Origin: an uncultured bacterium
GTDB lineage: Bacteria; Actinomycetota; Coriobacteriia; Coriobacteriales; Coriobacteriaceae
Direction of reading: 5' to 3'
Assembly (NCBI GenBank): GCA_905214905.1
Contig: CAJMNK010000001.1
Location: 1-64,000 of the forward strand
Length of the DNA stretch: 64,000 bases
Part shown: positions 42,001 to 49,206 of the stretch, piece after piece
Layout of the letters: each line of letters starts with the position of its first letter
Position numbering within the stretch: position 1 is the first letter of the stretch
Made by a program: the position numbers and the translations under genes
Notes under the pieces: generated by a model
Told to the model about the DNA's origin: nothing
The model's database searches: none
What the model saw: only the letters and a program-made list of their open reading frames with translations

Positions 42001-42468
42001 GCGCTCGAGAAGACCCCGGTGGCCCCGGTCGAGAATCCGACTAAGAAGCAGCTCAAGGCTCTGGTCAAGCAGGCGAAGGAGACTGACACCAGGGGCAAGA
42101 CGGCCGAGTCTGTCAAGGCCCTGACGGATGCCATTACCTACGCCGAGGACGTCTTGGGTGATGAGGATGCTTCCGACACCCAGATCCAGGCGGCCTATGG
42201 CCAGCTCAAGCTGGCCATTGAGAGCCTCAAGGATGCCGATTCCGGCAACCAGGGCGGCTCGGGCAACCAGGGTTCCGGCAATGGCTCGAACGGCGGCAAC
42301 CAGGCGGGCAAGCCCGCAGGCGACAAGGCCCAGGGCAGCAAGAAGAACGGTTCGGCGATTCCCAATACCGGAGACCAGACGGCGGCGACCGTCGCGACCG
42401 TCGGTGGTCTTGGCGCCATCATCGCCGCGATCGGCGCTTTCTTCCATCGTCGCAGCAAGGCTAAGTAG
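36055..42468 (+). CDS. Giant wall-anchored GH31 glycosidase, possible alpha-N-acetylgalactosaminidase
   Basis: 2137 residues; GAAAGGAG precedes the ATG at 36055. Signal peptide about 1-36. A GH31 N-domain and barrel follow (to about 800), with nucleophile D480 in LKTDVAWVG and acid/base D531 in IWTGDQYGG. FLPNDGYGAGYGQ and PNIGSDMDGIFGG recall the GH31 group that removes alpha-GalNAc from mucin-type glycans; that subfamily call is from memory. Then come an FN3 domain (967-1060), a discoidin-like CBM (1060-1192), a dockerin-like Ca loop DLNDNGVYDVYDY (near 1240), a cohesin-like domain (1269-1405), a second CBM (1415-1585), an Ig-like domain, FIVAR repeats (1676-1745, 1916-2059) and a third CBM (1750-1912). 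The tail is IPNTG (2102-2106), a span and RRSKAK. It likely works at the cell surface on host glycans. Confidence 0.88.
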   Translation: MRRNSIFTKRWVKGSAVLVATAATLVFANPQQAIATPLKGVDSATVSQSASNVVDIDFADGIKGRITFLEDGIFRYNVDPKGEFSEYATPRSKSHTAKIQAQPDTSDTYSKPSATVADKGDTIEITGGKATVILDKATGKMSIKSGDRVVVSESASLDLDKKGTVQTLAKEKSENFFGGGTQNGRFLHTNQTIAISNTNNWTDGGVASPNPFYWTSDGYGVLRNTFAEGSYDFGSTDSSTVTTLHSENEFDAYYFVATNEGASNVATEMLQDYYKVTGNPVLLPEYGFYLGHLNAYNRDGWSTTSGQKKWETKGSKSSSEKGDVKYESGMSTGYKLDGTLAAETLNGEGPTVDTENMKATDFDRQFSARQVIDDYEDNDMPLGWFLPNDGYGAGYGQNGYYKTGGVNSDGASSADRLNAVRANVDNLKKFTEYANSKGVSTGLWTQSNLEPDSNPETPWHLLRDFDAEVKTGGITTLKTDVAWVGSGYSFGLNGIKTAYDTVTTGANKRPNIITLDGWAGTQRFGGIWTGDQYGGNWEYIRFHIPTYIGQSLSGNPNIGSDMDGIFGGDPIISARDYQWKTFTPSMLDMDGWGTYRKSPMTHGDPYTGISRFYLKLKAQLMPYIYTSAASAANIDTGNGDAGLPMIRAMLLSDNSEYAASTSTQYQYMFGENFLVAPVYQDTQADENGNDIRNGIYLPNYGTDENPTIWIDYFSGKQYRGGQVLNNYEAPLWKLPLFVKANAIVPMYAENNNPEAVSDTNTKGTDRSQRIVEFFATEGDGTFTQYEDDGSSIENNTTEDDSYGTIDNISYGEHVSTVYSSKAAGGTATFTAEASQGGYNGYDSNRTTTFVANVSAKPTSVVAKNGGSALNVVEVDSQETFDAATPEAGQAVYFYSETPNLNHYGSDADGTEAEQGESFNNTKITTNPKVYVKFAKTDVAAAAQTLELGGFVNADVTLTADRLNENLSAPTNLAAPEDATTPTSIKLTWGKVDGATSYDLKVDGTVFAVGDAAEFTHTDLAYNSKHTYQIRSRNAEGYSAWSDVLEANSALDPWRNVPDAEEITWEGSLYGSHKAELAFDHEFQSGDGGFHSGGNDLGKALTVDYGRAYKLDKLEYYPRDDAGNGTVTKMRVETSLDGVHWTSQEVDWARSADCKTVAFDGTVAARYVRMTPLASVGNFFSASEIAIYKTDGTDGFAVGSNLNKATISDGDYSNMKNYLGLENREPDTPTFGSQIRDHFADLNDNGVYDVYDYSFTMAGLDGGTKQKGKVAGSLAVIPSKTEVEAGDEITVDVYAADAKNVNALGALVNFKSDQFEFVSESIAQDGSTAGMENLSREKVQFVDGTQTINLAFANRGDGKLYNGTGAVASFKLKAKTAGKVELPSTSWLIGPACDALEFASDGTVTMPDVPQPTVAEYAQDAFNITMTNDELTTDDGTNVEKLIQQKSYNALFDNNEGDNGFEFLWNWSGNWDSEGKLPSYVKLPTTMTFAFKTPSKLDSVEVVNRNGGNGTVQKIKAVVTFEDGSIQEFAGGEYDSFLARYAFDLSAENKGKKATKVEVTPLEASGDQMLTLREVNFNYTQGVEAIEGVELGKNQTEFFEGDITPVDAKATPESAGYPYVTVESSDPSVVSVSAVQAGDSVSYYLRANKAGKAKITVASVLDPSKTASYEVEVKAGVDTSALVAALSKAAGYSESVYTKDSYAALTTAVEAARKLLDSGQGSYSKKDVADATAKIEKAIDGLKMRPVDEKILINTPENRKNVKVADFSSEADYEGSNAVNALDGDERTLWHSDWAHGTGMPQYLSVDLGRDYDLTDVTFLPRQDGGTNGDIFEAEILVSDTADGYEMGTAASMGTFAFDNDGRVLTDRGDWKQMSFGAARGRYVTVKVIHAGGGDVDAYCSMAELKFYGTAVPDPVAKDDLATAIEKVDAEVAAGDLKAGDYTEASWTALENALASARAILSDENATQDEVDQALRALESARGALEKTPVAPVENPTKKQLKALVKQAKETDTRGKTAESVKALTDAITYAEDVLGDEDASDTQIQAAYGQLKLAIESLKDADSGNQGGSGNQGSGNGSNGGNQAGKPAGDKAQGSKKNGSAIPNTGDQTAATVATVGGLGAIIAAIGAFFHRRSKAK

Positions 42469-42486
42469 CCCCAGCAACAGCTAAGC

Positions 42487-42530
42487 AAGCGTGCCCGCCG
42501 CCCCACCCAAGGACGGTGGGCACGCTTTTT
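42487..42530 (+). terminator. Terminator after the GH31 gene
   Basis: AAGCGTGCCC pairs with GGGCACGCTT, with inner pairing, then TTT. Confidence 0.9.
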
Positions 42531-42613
42531 GAATGTAGGCAGAAAGCTCCGACCCTTCGGCCCTAATCTCGCAAAGCGTTCCGTCTCCCGCCGAACACAT
42601 CAGCATCGGCGGC

Positions 42614-42619
42614 TATACT
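42614..42619 (+). promoter_or_regulatory. -10 element before purE
   Basis: TATACT matches 5 of 6, 67 bases before purE. No convincing -35 is seen 17 bases upstream. Confidence 0.35.
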
Positions 42620-42685
42620 TGATTTATTTGCAGTTAAGGGTCGCGGATCCGCCGCGTCGCCGCTCTCAACAGGAGGTCTTTGTTT

Positions 42686-43150
42686 ATGGCAGATCAAAAG
42701 CCGGTTGTCGGGATCATCATGGGTTCCAAGTCCGATCTGGGCGTTATGGAAGGTTGCACCGCCGAGCTCGAGGCGCTGGGCGTGCCCTATGAGCTTGTCA
42801 TTGCGAGCGCACACCGCACACCGGCGAAGGTCCACGAGTGGGCTTCGACTGCCGCCGATCGCGGTATCAAAGTGATTATCGCCGCTGCCGGCAAGGCCGC
42901 CCACTTGGGTGGTGTCGTGGCTGCCTTTACGCCGCTGCCGGTTATCGGCGTGCCTATGAAGACGAGTGACCTGGGCGGCATGGATTCGCTGCTGTCGATG
43001 GTGCAGATGCCTTCGGGCGTGCCCGTGGCCTGCGTTGCCATCAACGGCGCCAAGAACGCCGCCATCTATGCCACACAGATTCTGGGTGCTTGCGACCCCG
43101 AGTACCGCAAGGTTATCGAGAAGATGAAGCAGGAGATGGCTGACGCCTAA
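42686..43150 (+). CDS. purE: N5-carboxyaminoimidazole ribonucleotide mutase
   Basis: 154 residues, class I PurE. It starts PVVGIIMGSKSDLGVM, then ELVIASAHRTPAKVHEW and IIAAAGKAAHLGGVVAAFTP-type loops (residues about 68-88), then LLSMVQMPSGVPVACVAING. It moves the carboxyl group of N5-CAIR to make CAIR in purine synthesis. AGGAGGT lies 8 bases before the ATG at 42686. No purK is seen next to it; the following gene is a sortase 35 bases on, an odd neighbour. Confidence 0.97.
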   Translation: MADQKPVVGIIMGSKSDLGVMEGCTAELEALGVPYELVIASAHRTPAKVHEWASTAADRGIKVIIAAAGKAAHLGGVVAAFTPLPVIGVPMKTSDLGGMDSLLSMVQMPSGVPVACVAINGAKNAAIYATQILGACDPEYRKVIEKMKQEMADA

Positions 43151-43185
43151 GCGTTCCGCCGTTTCACCGCAGTATAAGGAGAGCC

Positions 43186-44184
43186 ATGTCCGATTATCAG
43201 GGAAAACGATTCAAGGCTTCTCAGATTCCCGATCCGTCGAAGCCGGGTGCTGCCCGTGCGGCACAGCAGGGTCGGACATCCTCTCCTCAGCAGCCGCGCG
43301 CGCCGCGCCCCGTGACACCGGCGACGCATCGTCGACAGGACGCGCCGGCCGCATATCGTCCTTCGTCTTATAGCTCCGCTAAGAAGCCGCCCCGGTCTTC
43401 ATCGCATGCCGCGCCGTCGGATTGCACCGAGCCGCCGCGCAAAAAGCGCCGCTCCATTATTCCCATTCTGCTCATCATCATCGGTATCGGTCTGATTGTC
43501 GCCGCCGCCGCTATTTTTATTAATGCCCAGATTGGCTATAAGCAGGCGAGCGATTCGTATCAGAAAATCGAGAAGCAATATGTAAGCGATAAGGACGCCA
43601 GCGGCGTGCCGATTATCGACTTTGATGCGCTTGCTCAGACGAACCCCGAGATTGTGGGTTGGATTTACGTGCCGGGAACCAACATCAACTATCCCGTGGT
43701 GCAGACCAACAACAACTCCAAATACCTCAACACGCTGTTCGACGGAACGGCTAACGCGTCCGGTGCTATTTTCCTGGATAGCGATGACACCGCGCCGGGA
43801 ATGGTCGACCAGCAGACCACGATCTACGGCCACCATATGAACGATGGGTCGATGTTCAACGTGATTTCGGACACCACTGATCAGGCGACGTTCGATAGCA
43901 TCGAGTTTGTGTATTACATCACACTGGATGCTACGTATAAGCTGCGACCACTGGCGACCAAAGTTGTCGAGGACACGTATGCCAAGGCGCGCACGCCCAA
44001 TTTTGAGGGCGATGACGGGCTCAAGAACTACCTGTCCGAGATGTTCGACGGTGCCTCTGCCGTGGCGAGTGATGCCACCGATCGTGCCGCTTCGGCAACC
44101 AAGGTTGTAACGCTCGTGACCTGTCGTTCGCTGTCGCTGAGCAACACACGCGCCGTCATGGTGCTCACGCCGGTCGAGGAATAA
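43186..44184 (+). CDS. Class B-type sortase
   Basis: 332 residues. A long disordered Pro/Arg/Ser-rich cytoplasmic part (about 1-88) and one membrane span (89-113) precede the sortase domain. It shows VGWIYVPGTNINYPVVQ, the catalytic His216 in TIYGHHMNDGSMF, Cys313 in VVTLVTCRSL and Arg322, the class B order. It joins surface proteins with LPXTG-like tails to the cell wall. It is the only sortase in the window and lies 32 kb from the pilus genes, so it may be a housekeeping enzyme, a pilus enzyme or both. It follows purE closely, with AAGGAGAG upstream. Confidence 0.93.
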   Translation: MSDYQGKRFKASQIPDPSKPGAARAAQQGRTSSPQQPRAPRPVTPATHRRQDAPAAYRPSSYSSAKKPPRSSSHAAPSDCTEPPRKKRRSIIPILLIIIGIGLIVAAAAIFINAQIGYKQASDSYQKIEKQYVSDKDASGVPIIDFDALAQTNPEIVGWIYVPGTNINYPVVQTNNNSKYLNTLFDGTANASGAIFLDSDDTAPGMVDQQTTIYGHHMNDGSMFNVISDTTDQATFDSIEFVYYITLDATYKLRPLATKVVEDTYAKARTPNFEGDDGLKNYLSEMFDGASAVASDATDRAASATKVVTLVTCRSLSLSNTRAVMVLTPVEE

Positions 44185-44193
44185 GTTGTTCGA

Positions 44194-44230
44194 GAGTAGC
44201 TAAAAAGGCCCCGTCCCAAATTGGCTACTC
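44194..44230. repeat. 37-bp palindromic repeat, family A copy 2
   Basis: The arms GAGTAGC / GCTACTC surround the same GCCCCGTCCCAAATT core as 335-371. It starts 10 bases after the sortase stop and ends just before the MoaE-like gene's ribosome site. Confidence 0.75.
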
Positions 44231-44248
44231 GACGACGGTAAGGGAGAA

Positions 44249-44668
44249 ATGATGCTCGAGAGTGGCAAATTGATGCCTTCGATTGATGCTTGGCTGCGCG
44301 AGGCCAAGGCCGATGCTTCGGCGGCAGGCTGTGGGATGTATCTGACGCATAACGGTGTGGTGCGCGCGACGCCCAAGGCCGAGGTGCGCGGAGTCGAGAC
44401 CGATGGCGTGGCGCCAGGCCACAGGGTGGGCGGCATGGTCTTTGACTACGACGCCGAAAAGGTACGGTCTGCTATCGAGGCCACGCGCGCGATGCCGGGT
44501 ATCGGCTATGTGCGCGTGTGGCTGGCAAGCGGCGAGCTTACCGTAGGTGACGACATCATGCTCGTGCTTATCGGCGGGGACATTCGCCCACACGTGGTCG
44601 ATGCACTGCAGGCGCTCGTTGGCACCATCAAGAACGAATGCGTGAGTGAGGTCGAGCGCGAGGCATAG
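44249..44668 (+). CDS. MoaE-like protein
   Basis: 139 residues (138 if started at the second ATG, 44252, which is better spaced from AAGGGAG). The stretch DYDAEKVRSAIEATRAMPGI, then VRVWLASGELTVGDDIMLVLI and VDALQALVGTIKNE, follows the pattern of MoaE, the molybdopterin synthase large subunit. The key basic residues of true MoaE are not clearly all present, and no other molybdenum cofactor gene is nearby. It may be a divergent or repurposed member. Confidence 0.6.
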   Translation: MMLESGKLMPSIDAWLREAKADASAAGCGMYLTHNGVVRATPKAEVRGVETDGVAPGHRVGGMVFDYDAEKVRSAIEATRAMPGIGYVRVWLASGELTVGDDIMLVLIGGDIRPHVVDALQALVGTIKNECVSEVEREA

Positions 44669-44698
44669 AGGATTGCGTCGATAGAAGGATCGTTTATA

Positions 44699-44737
44699 AA
44701 AATGCCCACCGGTACATGTGATACCGGCGGGCATTTT
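44699..44737. terminator. Bidirectional terminator between convergent genes
   Basis: AAAATGCCC-A-CCGGTA pairs with TACCGG-C-GGGCATTTT between the MoaE-like gene and the minus-strand membrane protein. Confidence 0.88.
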
Positions 44738-44758
44738 GCGTTTTGGGCGCGGTGGGCG

Positions 44759-45988
44759 CTACACGCGCGTCGCATCCTTGGGGCTCATGGTCATGCTCTG
44801 GAAGCGGTTTTCCATGTACTCGTTATCGAAGTGCTCTCCGTAGAACTGTGCGACGGGAATGTCCGGCTCCGTGCCGTTAACGCGCTGGTACCAGTAGTCG
44901 AGCGACTGCAGCGTCATGACGCCGTCGACCAGCATGATAACGGTAAAGATGACGGTGGCCGAGTAGCGGCTCTTCCAGGGGATCTTGTTGATAAGCTTAA
45001 GCAGCCTCGGCAGCAGCAGCTTGATCCAGATGAGGCCGCCCAGGCCCCACAGGCAGGCGAAGCCCGTGCAGGTGCGTCCGCCCGTGAGGACCACGAGCGG
45101 ATCGGGCAAACCGAACAGCGTTATGTGCGAGTAGCTCCACGAGACCACGCCAAACGCGGTCTGCATAAACCAGCCCACGAACACCTCAAAGCTGGCGCCG
45201 AGCAGGGCGCTCACCAGGAAAATGATGATGGGGTTCTTTTTGTAGAAGCGGTTAAGCACCATGGTCATGAGCACGGCGCCAAATCCGTAGATGGGGCTGA
45301 AGGGGCCAAACAGCATGCCGGCGCGGTTCTGATAGACGCCCGGGTCGTCGACCGTCATGTGCCAGATGTCCTCGGCGATCAGGCCGAGTATGCAGCAGAC
45401 AAAGAACACCCAGAACAGGTTGAAGTAGTTGAGCTTGATGTAGCCCTCGCCGGTTTCATCGCGGCCGAGCATGCCCTCGGCGGCGGCGTCGCGGTCGAGC
45501 ATCTCCTGCAGGCGGCGCTGAAGTTCGCGCTCCTGACGCAGCGTGGGGTCGACGGTTGCCGAAAGTGCAACAAGGATGCCGAGCTGGACCGCGGGACGCA
45601 GCAGGAAGGGCCCGATGCCCTGGAGCATCACGTCGACCAAAAGCTCGACGACGGTGAATGCAATAAGGATGTAGGACAGGCGGGCGGCGTTGCGGCGCTG
45701 GTTTTTGATAAGGTCCAGGCCAAAGATGATTAAGATGACGGCACTTGCCGCAGAGAGCATGATGCCGGCGACGATAAGGCCGACTGCGACGAGCGTGTTG
45801 TCGCCGAGCTTTTCGGTGGCGTTGCCGTTAACAAGTGCCGTGATGACCTGCCACATAAAGGCAGCGACCGACGGGAGCGTGCCCACGCCGGAAAGGATGC
45901 ACAGGACGGCGTACACCTTAATAATGAGGGGAATCTTCTTGACCTCTGTGGCGCTGGGGACGCTGGGGTCGAGTTCGTTTCGATCCAT
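44759..45988 (-). CDS. Membrane protein, putative ABC-transporter type IV (CmpB) family
   Basis: 409 residues. The N-terminal half has four hydrophobic spans and a charged linker (QERELQRRLQEMLDRDAAAE). The C-terminal half has five or so spans with MLFGPFSPIYGFGAVLM and GASFEVFVGWFMQ, which match what I recall of the CmpB-type family (PF06541) common in Firmicutes and Coriobacteriia. Despite the family name, no transport function is proven and no ATPase gene is adjacent. AGAAAGG lies before the start on the minus strand. Confidence 0.7.
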   Translation of the reverse strand: MDRNELDPSVPSATEVKKIPLIIKVYAVLCILSGVGTLPSVAAFMWQVITALVNGNATEKLGDNTLVAVGLIVAGIMLSAASAVILIIFGLDLIKNQRRNAARLSYILIAFTVVELLVDVMLQGIGPFLLRPAVQLGILVALSATVDPTLRQERELQRRLQEMLDRDAAAEGMLGRDETGEGYIKLNYFNLFWVFFVCCILGLIAEDIWHMTVDDPGVYQNRAGMLFGPFSPIYGFGAVLMTMVLNRFYKKNPIIIFLVSALLGASFEVFVGWFMQTAFGVVSWSYSHITLFGLPDPLVVLTGGRTCTGFACLWGLGGLIWIKLLLPRLLKLINKIPWKSRYSATVIFTVIMLVDGVMTLQSLDYWYQRVNGTEPDIPVAQFYGEHFDNEYMENRFQSMTMSPKDATRV

Positions 45989-46226
45989 ACAGAACCTTTC
46001 TCGCTTTGTTGTAGGTTATAAGGATACGCCGCCGACCTGCCAAAAGACAGGGCGAACGTCCCAATTGCAACTTTGTAATCCCCAACGGCGGACGCGGCGG
46101 CCATCTGGGGGCGCGGGCACTTACACTGGACAGACCGATAAAATGTTTGGCAACAAAACTGATTATTAGCTCGGTGGGCTTTTAAAAAGCGCTGCTCATG
46201 CGCTGGGGAGCACGTCGCGCCGTGCG

Positions 46227-46232
46227 TATAAT
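46227..46232 (+). promoter_or_regulatory. -10 element of purF
   Basis: A perfect TATAAT lies 43 bases before the purF start. The -35 (TGGGGA at 46204-46209, 17 bases upstream) is poor, so an activator or other help may be needed. Confidence 0.55.
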
Positions 46233-46274
46233 AAGGCGGGTAACGCCAAAAATACGAGGCTCTGAGGGGATACC

Positions 46275-47945
46275 ATGTCTCAAGAAACCATCCGCGCGGC
46301 CGAGCGTGCCGCGGGACAGGTGAACACCATGTCGACGTATGATCCGGACTCCGACCAGCTGCATGAGGAATGTGGCATTTTCGGCGTATGGGCGCCCGAT
46401 CGCGACGTGGCTCGACTGACGTACTTTGGCCTGCGTGCGCTGCAGCACCGTGGCCAGGAATCGGCTGGAATCGCCGTGGGTGACGGCGGCACGGTTATGG
46501 TCCGCAAAGATCTGGGCCTGCTCGACCGCGTGTTCTCCAACGCCGACCTGTCGACGCTCTCCGGCCAGCTGGCCGTGGGTCATGTGCGCTACGGCACTGC
46601 CGGCGCCAAGAGCTGGGAAGCCTCTCAGCCGCACCTCTCTACCATCAATAGCGTCATTATCGCGCTCGCGCACAACGGCACCCTCGTCAACACCGACGAG
46701 CTGCGCCGTCAGCTGATCGAGCTGGGCGTGCCGTTCCTCTCCAATTCGGATTCCGAGGTCGCGACCAAGCTTATCGGCTACTTTACCCAGCGTACGGGCC
46801 ACCTGCGCGAGGGTATTCGCAAGACCATGGAGCTCGTGCGCGGCGGCTACGCCATGACGCTCATCAACGAGCAGGCGCTCTACGCATTCCGCGATCCACA
46901 CGGCATTCGCCCGCTCGTGCTGGGCAAGCTGGTGGACGAGGGTCTGGACCAGGCCGATGCCGCAGCCGTTTCGCAGCTGCCGTCGCAGGACGGCGCCGCG
47001 ACGGTCGACTCCGCCGTCCGTGTCACGCGCGCCGGCGGCTGGGTCGTTGCTTCCGAGACCTGCGCACTCGACATCGTGGGTGCCGAGTACGTCCGTGACG
47101 TCCGTCCCGGCGAGATCTTGCGCATCAGCGCCGAGGGCCTGGTATCCGAGCAGGGCGTGCCTGCAGCCGAAGAGCCCGCCAACTGCATCTTTGAGCAGGT
47201 CTACTTTGCCCGCCCCGACTCCATCATGAACGGCAAGAGCGTCTATGCCTGCCGTTACGACATGGGTCGTCAGCTGGCACATGAGGAGCCTGTCGAGGCC
47301 GACCTGGTCATCGGCGTGCCCGACTCCGGCCTGCCGCCTGCGGAGGGGTATTCGCACGAGAGCGGTATTCCCTTTGGCGAGGGCCTTATCAAGAACCGCT
47401 ACGTGGGCCGTACGTTTATCGAGCCTACGCAGGAGTTGCGCGCCATGGGCGTGCGCATGAAGCTCAACCCGCTGCGCGACAACATCGAGGGCAAGCGCCT
47501 GGTCGTCATCGACGACTCCATCGTGCGCGGCACCACCATGGTGCAGCTCGTCAAGATGCTGCGCAACGCCGGCGCCAAGGAGATTCATATCCGCATCAAC
47601 TCGCCCGAGGTCATCTGGCCGTGCTTCTACGGTATCGATACCGACGTGCAGTCGCAGCTTATCAGCGCCAACAAGACGGTCGACGAGATTTGCGAGTATA
47701 TCGGCGCCGATTCGCTGGCCTTCCTTTCGGTCGAGGGCCTGCTTAAGGTCATGCCCAAGGGCGGTTACTGCGATGCGTGCTTTACCGGCCGCTACCCCGT
47801 GGCGATTCCCGAGAGCTTTGGCCGCGACAAGTTTATGGAGGGCTTTAAGCCCCGCAACCTGGACAAGCCGCTGCACTTTGACGACGACGCCGTGATCGAG
47901 AAATACGACGACCGCAGCTGGGAAGAGGAGCACGGCGAGGCATAA
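46275..47945 (+). CDS. purF: Amidophosphoribosyltransferase
   Basis: 556 residues. The amidotransferase nucleophile is Cys33 in EECGIFGVW, so a 32-residue leader would be removed, as in the Bacillus type. ALQHRGQESAGIAVGDGG, the phosphoribosyl-binding VVIDDSIVRGTTMVQLVK (about 410-427), and a Cys-containing C-terminus (GGYCDACFTGRYPV), which fits the iron-sulfur form, are visible. It carries out the first committed step of purine synthesis. It has its own promoter, and purM follows 157 bases later. Confidence 0.97.
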   Translation: MSQETIRAAERAAGQVNTMSTYDPDSDQLHEECGIFGVWAPDRDVARLTYFGLRALQHRGQESAGIAVGDGGTVMVRKDLGLLDRVFSNADLSTLSGQLAVGHVRYGTAGAKSWEASQPHLSTINSVIIALAHNGTLVNTDELRRQLIELGVPFLSNSDSEVATKLIGYFTQRTGHLREGIRKTMELVRGGYAMTLINEQALYAFRDPHGIRPLVLGKLVDEGLDQADAAAVSQLPSQDGAATVDSAVRVTRAGGWVVASETCALDIVGAEYVRDVRPGEILRISAEGLVSEQGVPAAEEPANCIFEQVYFARPDSIMNGKSVYACRYDMGRQLAHEEPVEADLVIGVPDSGLPPAEGYSHESGIPFGEGLIKNRYVGRTFIEPTQELRAMGVRMKLNPLRDNIEGKRLVVIDDSIVRGTTMVQLVKMLRNAGAKEIHIRINSPEVIWPCFYGIDTDVQSQLISANKTVDEICEYIGADSLAFLSVEGLLKVMPKGGYCDACFTGRYPVAIPESFGRDKFMEGFKPRNLDKPLHFDDDAVIEKYDDRSWEEEHGEA

Positions 47946-47974
47946 AACCTGCCATATGGGGACAGGTTTATTTT
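47945..47974 (+). terminator. Weak hairpin after purF containing a GGGGACAGG core
   Basis: AAACCTG pairs with CAGGTTT around CCATATGGGGA, then TATTTT. The loop and right arm hold GGGGACAGGT, so it may descend from the GTCCCC palindrome family. Confidence 0.55.
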
Positions 47975-48102
47975 GGTAGGTTTTACCTGCTGTTTTGTTG
48001 ATATGACGGCGCGTGCTGTTATGGCGCGCGCCGAAATGAACGCAACTATGAGCACCGTTTGGCGCCCGTGCGGCGCCACGGTAGTGGGAGAGGAAGGCTC
48101 AG

Positions 48103-49206
48103 ATGAGCGACAGCAAGCATGTGACGTACGAGGACGCCGGCGTCGACACCGCCGAGGGCGGTCGCGCCGTCGACGCGATTAAGCAGATGGTCAAGGACAC
48201 TAACCGTTCCGAGGTTATCGGTGGCATCGGCGGCTTTGGCGGCCTGTTCTCGGCCGCCGCGCTCAAGGATATGGAAGACCCGATCCTGATTAGCGGTACC
48301 GACGGCGTGGGCACCAAGCTCGTGCTCGCCCAGATCATGGACCGTCACGAGACGGTTGGCCAGGACCTGGTCGCTATGTGCGTCAACGATATTCTGGCTT
48401 CGGGCGCCGAGCCGCTGTTCTTCCTGGACTACGTTGCCATCGGCCACATTGAGGCCGAGCACATGGCAAAGATCATCAAGGGCGTGGCCGACGGCTGCAA
48501 GCTCGCGGGCTGTGCGCTCGTGGGCGGCGAGATGGCCGAGCACCCGGGCGTCATGGCTCCCGCCGACTACGATCTCGCCGGCTTTACCGTGGGCGTCGTC
48601 GACCGTCCCAAGATGCTCGACCCCGCAAACGTCCGCCCCGGCGACGTAATCCTGGGCCTGCCTTCCACCGGCGTGCACTCCAACGGCTACTCGCTCGTGC
48701 GTAAGGTCATTGGCGTCGACGGCGTTAAGCCGGGCACGCCCGAGGCCGTCGCTAAGGCCGAGGAGCTGAGCCGTCCGCTCGAGGAGCTCGGCGGTGCATC
48801 GCTGGCAGACGCTCTGTTGGCCCCCACGCGCATCTACGTCAAGCCGATCCTGGAGCTGCTGCGCGGCGGCGCCAACGTGCACGCCATCGCCCACATCACT
48901 GGCGGCGGTATTACCGAGAACCTCAACCGTGCGCTCGCCGATGACGTCGACGCCGTGGTCACCCGCAACGGTGCCGAGATGGGTTGGGACGTTCCGCCCG
49001 TCATCACCTACGTGTCGCGCCAGGCCGAGCTTGCGCCCAACGAGGCATGCAAGACCTTCAACATGGGCGTCGGCCTGTGTCTGATCGTCGCCCCCGAGGA
49101 CGAGGCCGCCGTGACCGAGGCACTGGTCGCGCTGGGCGAGAAGCCGTTCCGCGTGGGCGAGTGCGTCGAGGGTTCCGGTAAGGTCGTGTACTCCGATGAG
49201 CGCTAA
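48103..49206 (+). CDS. purM: Phosphoribosylformylglycinamidine cyclo-ligase
   Basis: 367 residues. It shows VTYEDAGVDTAEGGRAVDAIK, IGGFGGLFS, SGTDGVGTKLVLA, MCVNDILASGAEPLFFLDY and ALVGGEMAEHPGVM, then GLPSTGVHSNGYSLVRKV, all PurM hallmarks. It closes the imidazole ring to make AIR with ATP. AGGAAGG precedes the start. Its end overlaps the purN start by 11 bases, so the two are translationally coupled. Confidence 0.97.
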   Translation: MSDSKHVTYEDAGVDTAEGGRAVDAIKQMVKDTNRSEVIGGIGGFGGLFSAAALKDMEDPILISGTDGVGTKLVLAQIMDRHETVGQDLVAMCVNDILASGAEPLFFLDYVAIGHIEAEHMAKIIKGVADGCKLAGCALVGGEMAEHPGVMAPADYDLAGFTVGVVDRPKMLDPANVRPGDVILGLPSTGVHSNGYSLVRKVIGVDGVKPGTPEAVAKAEELSRPLEELGGASLADALLAPTRIYVKPILELLRGGANVHAIAHITGGGITENLNRALADDVDAVVTRNGAEMGWDVPPVITYVSRQAELAPNEACKTFNMGVGLCLIVAPEDEAAVTEALVALGEKPFRVGECVEGSGKVVYSDER

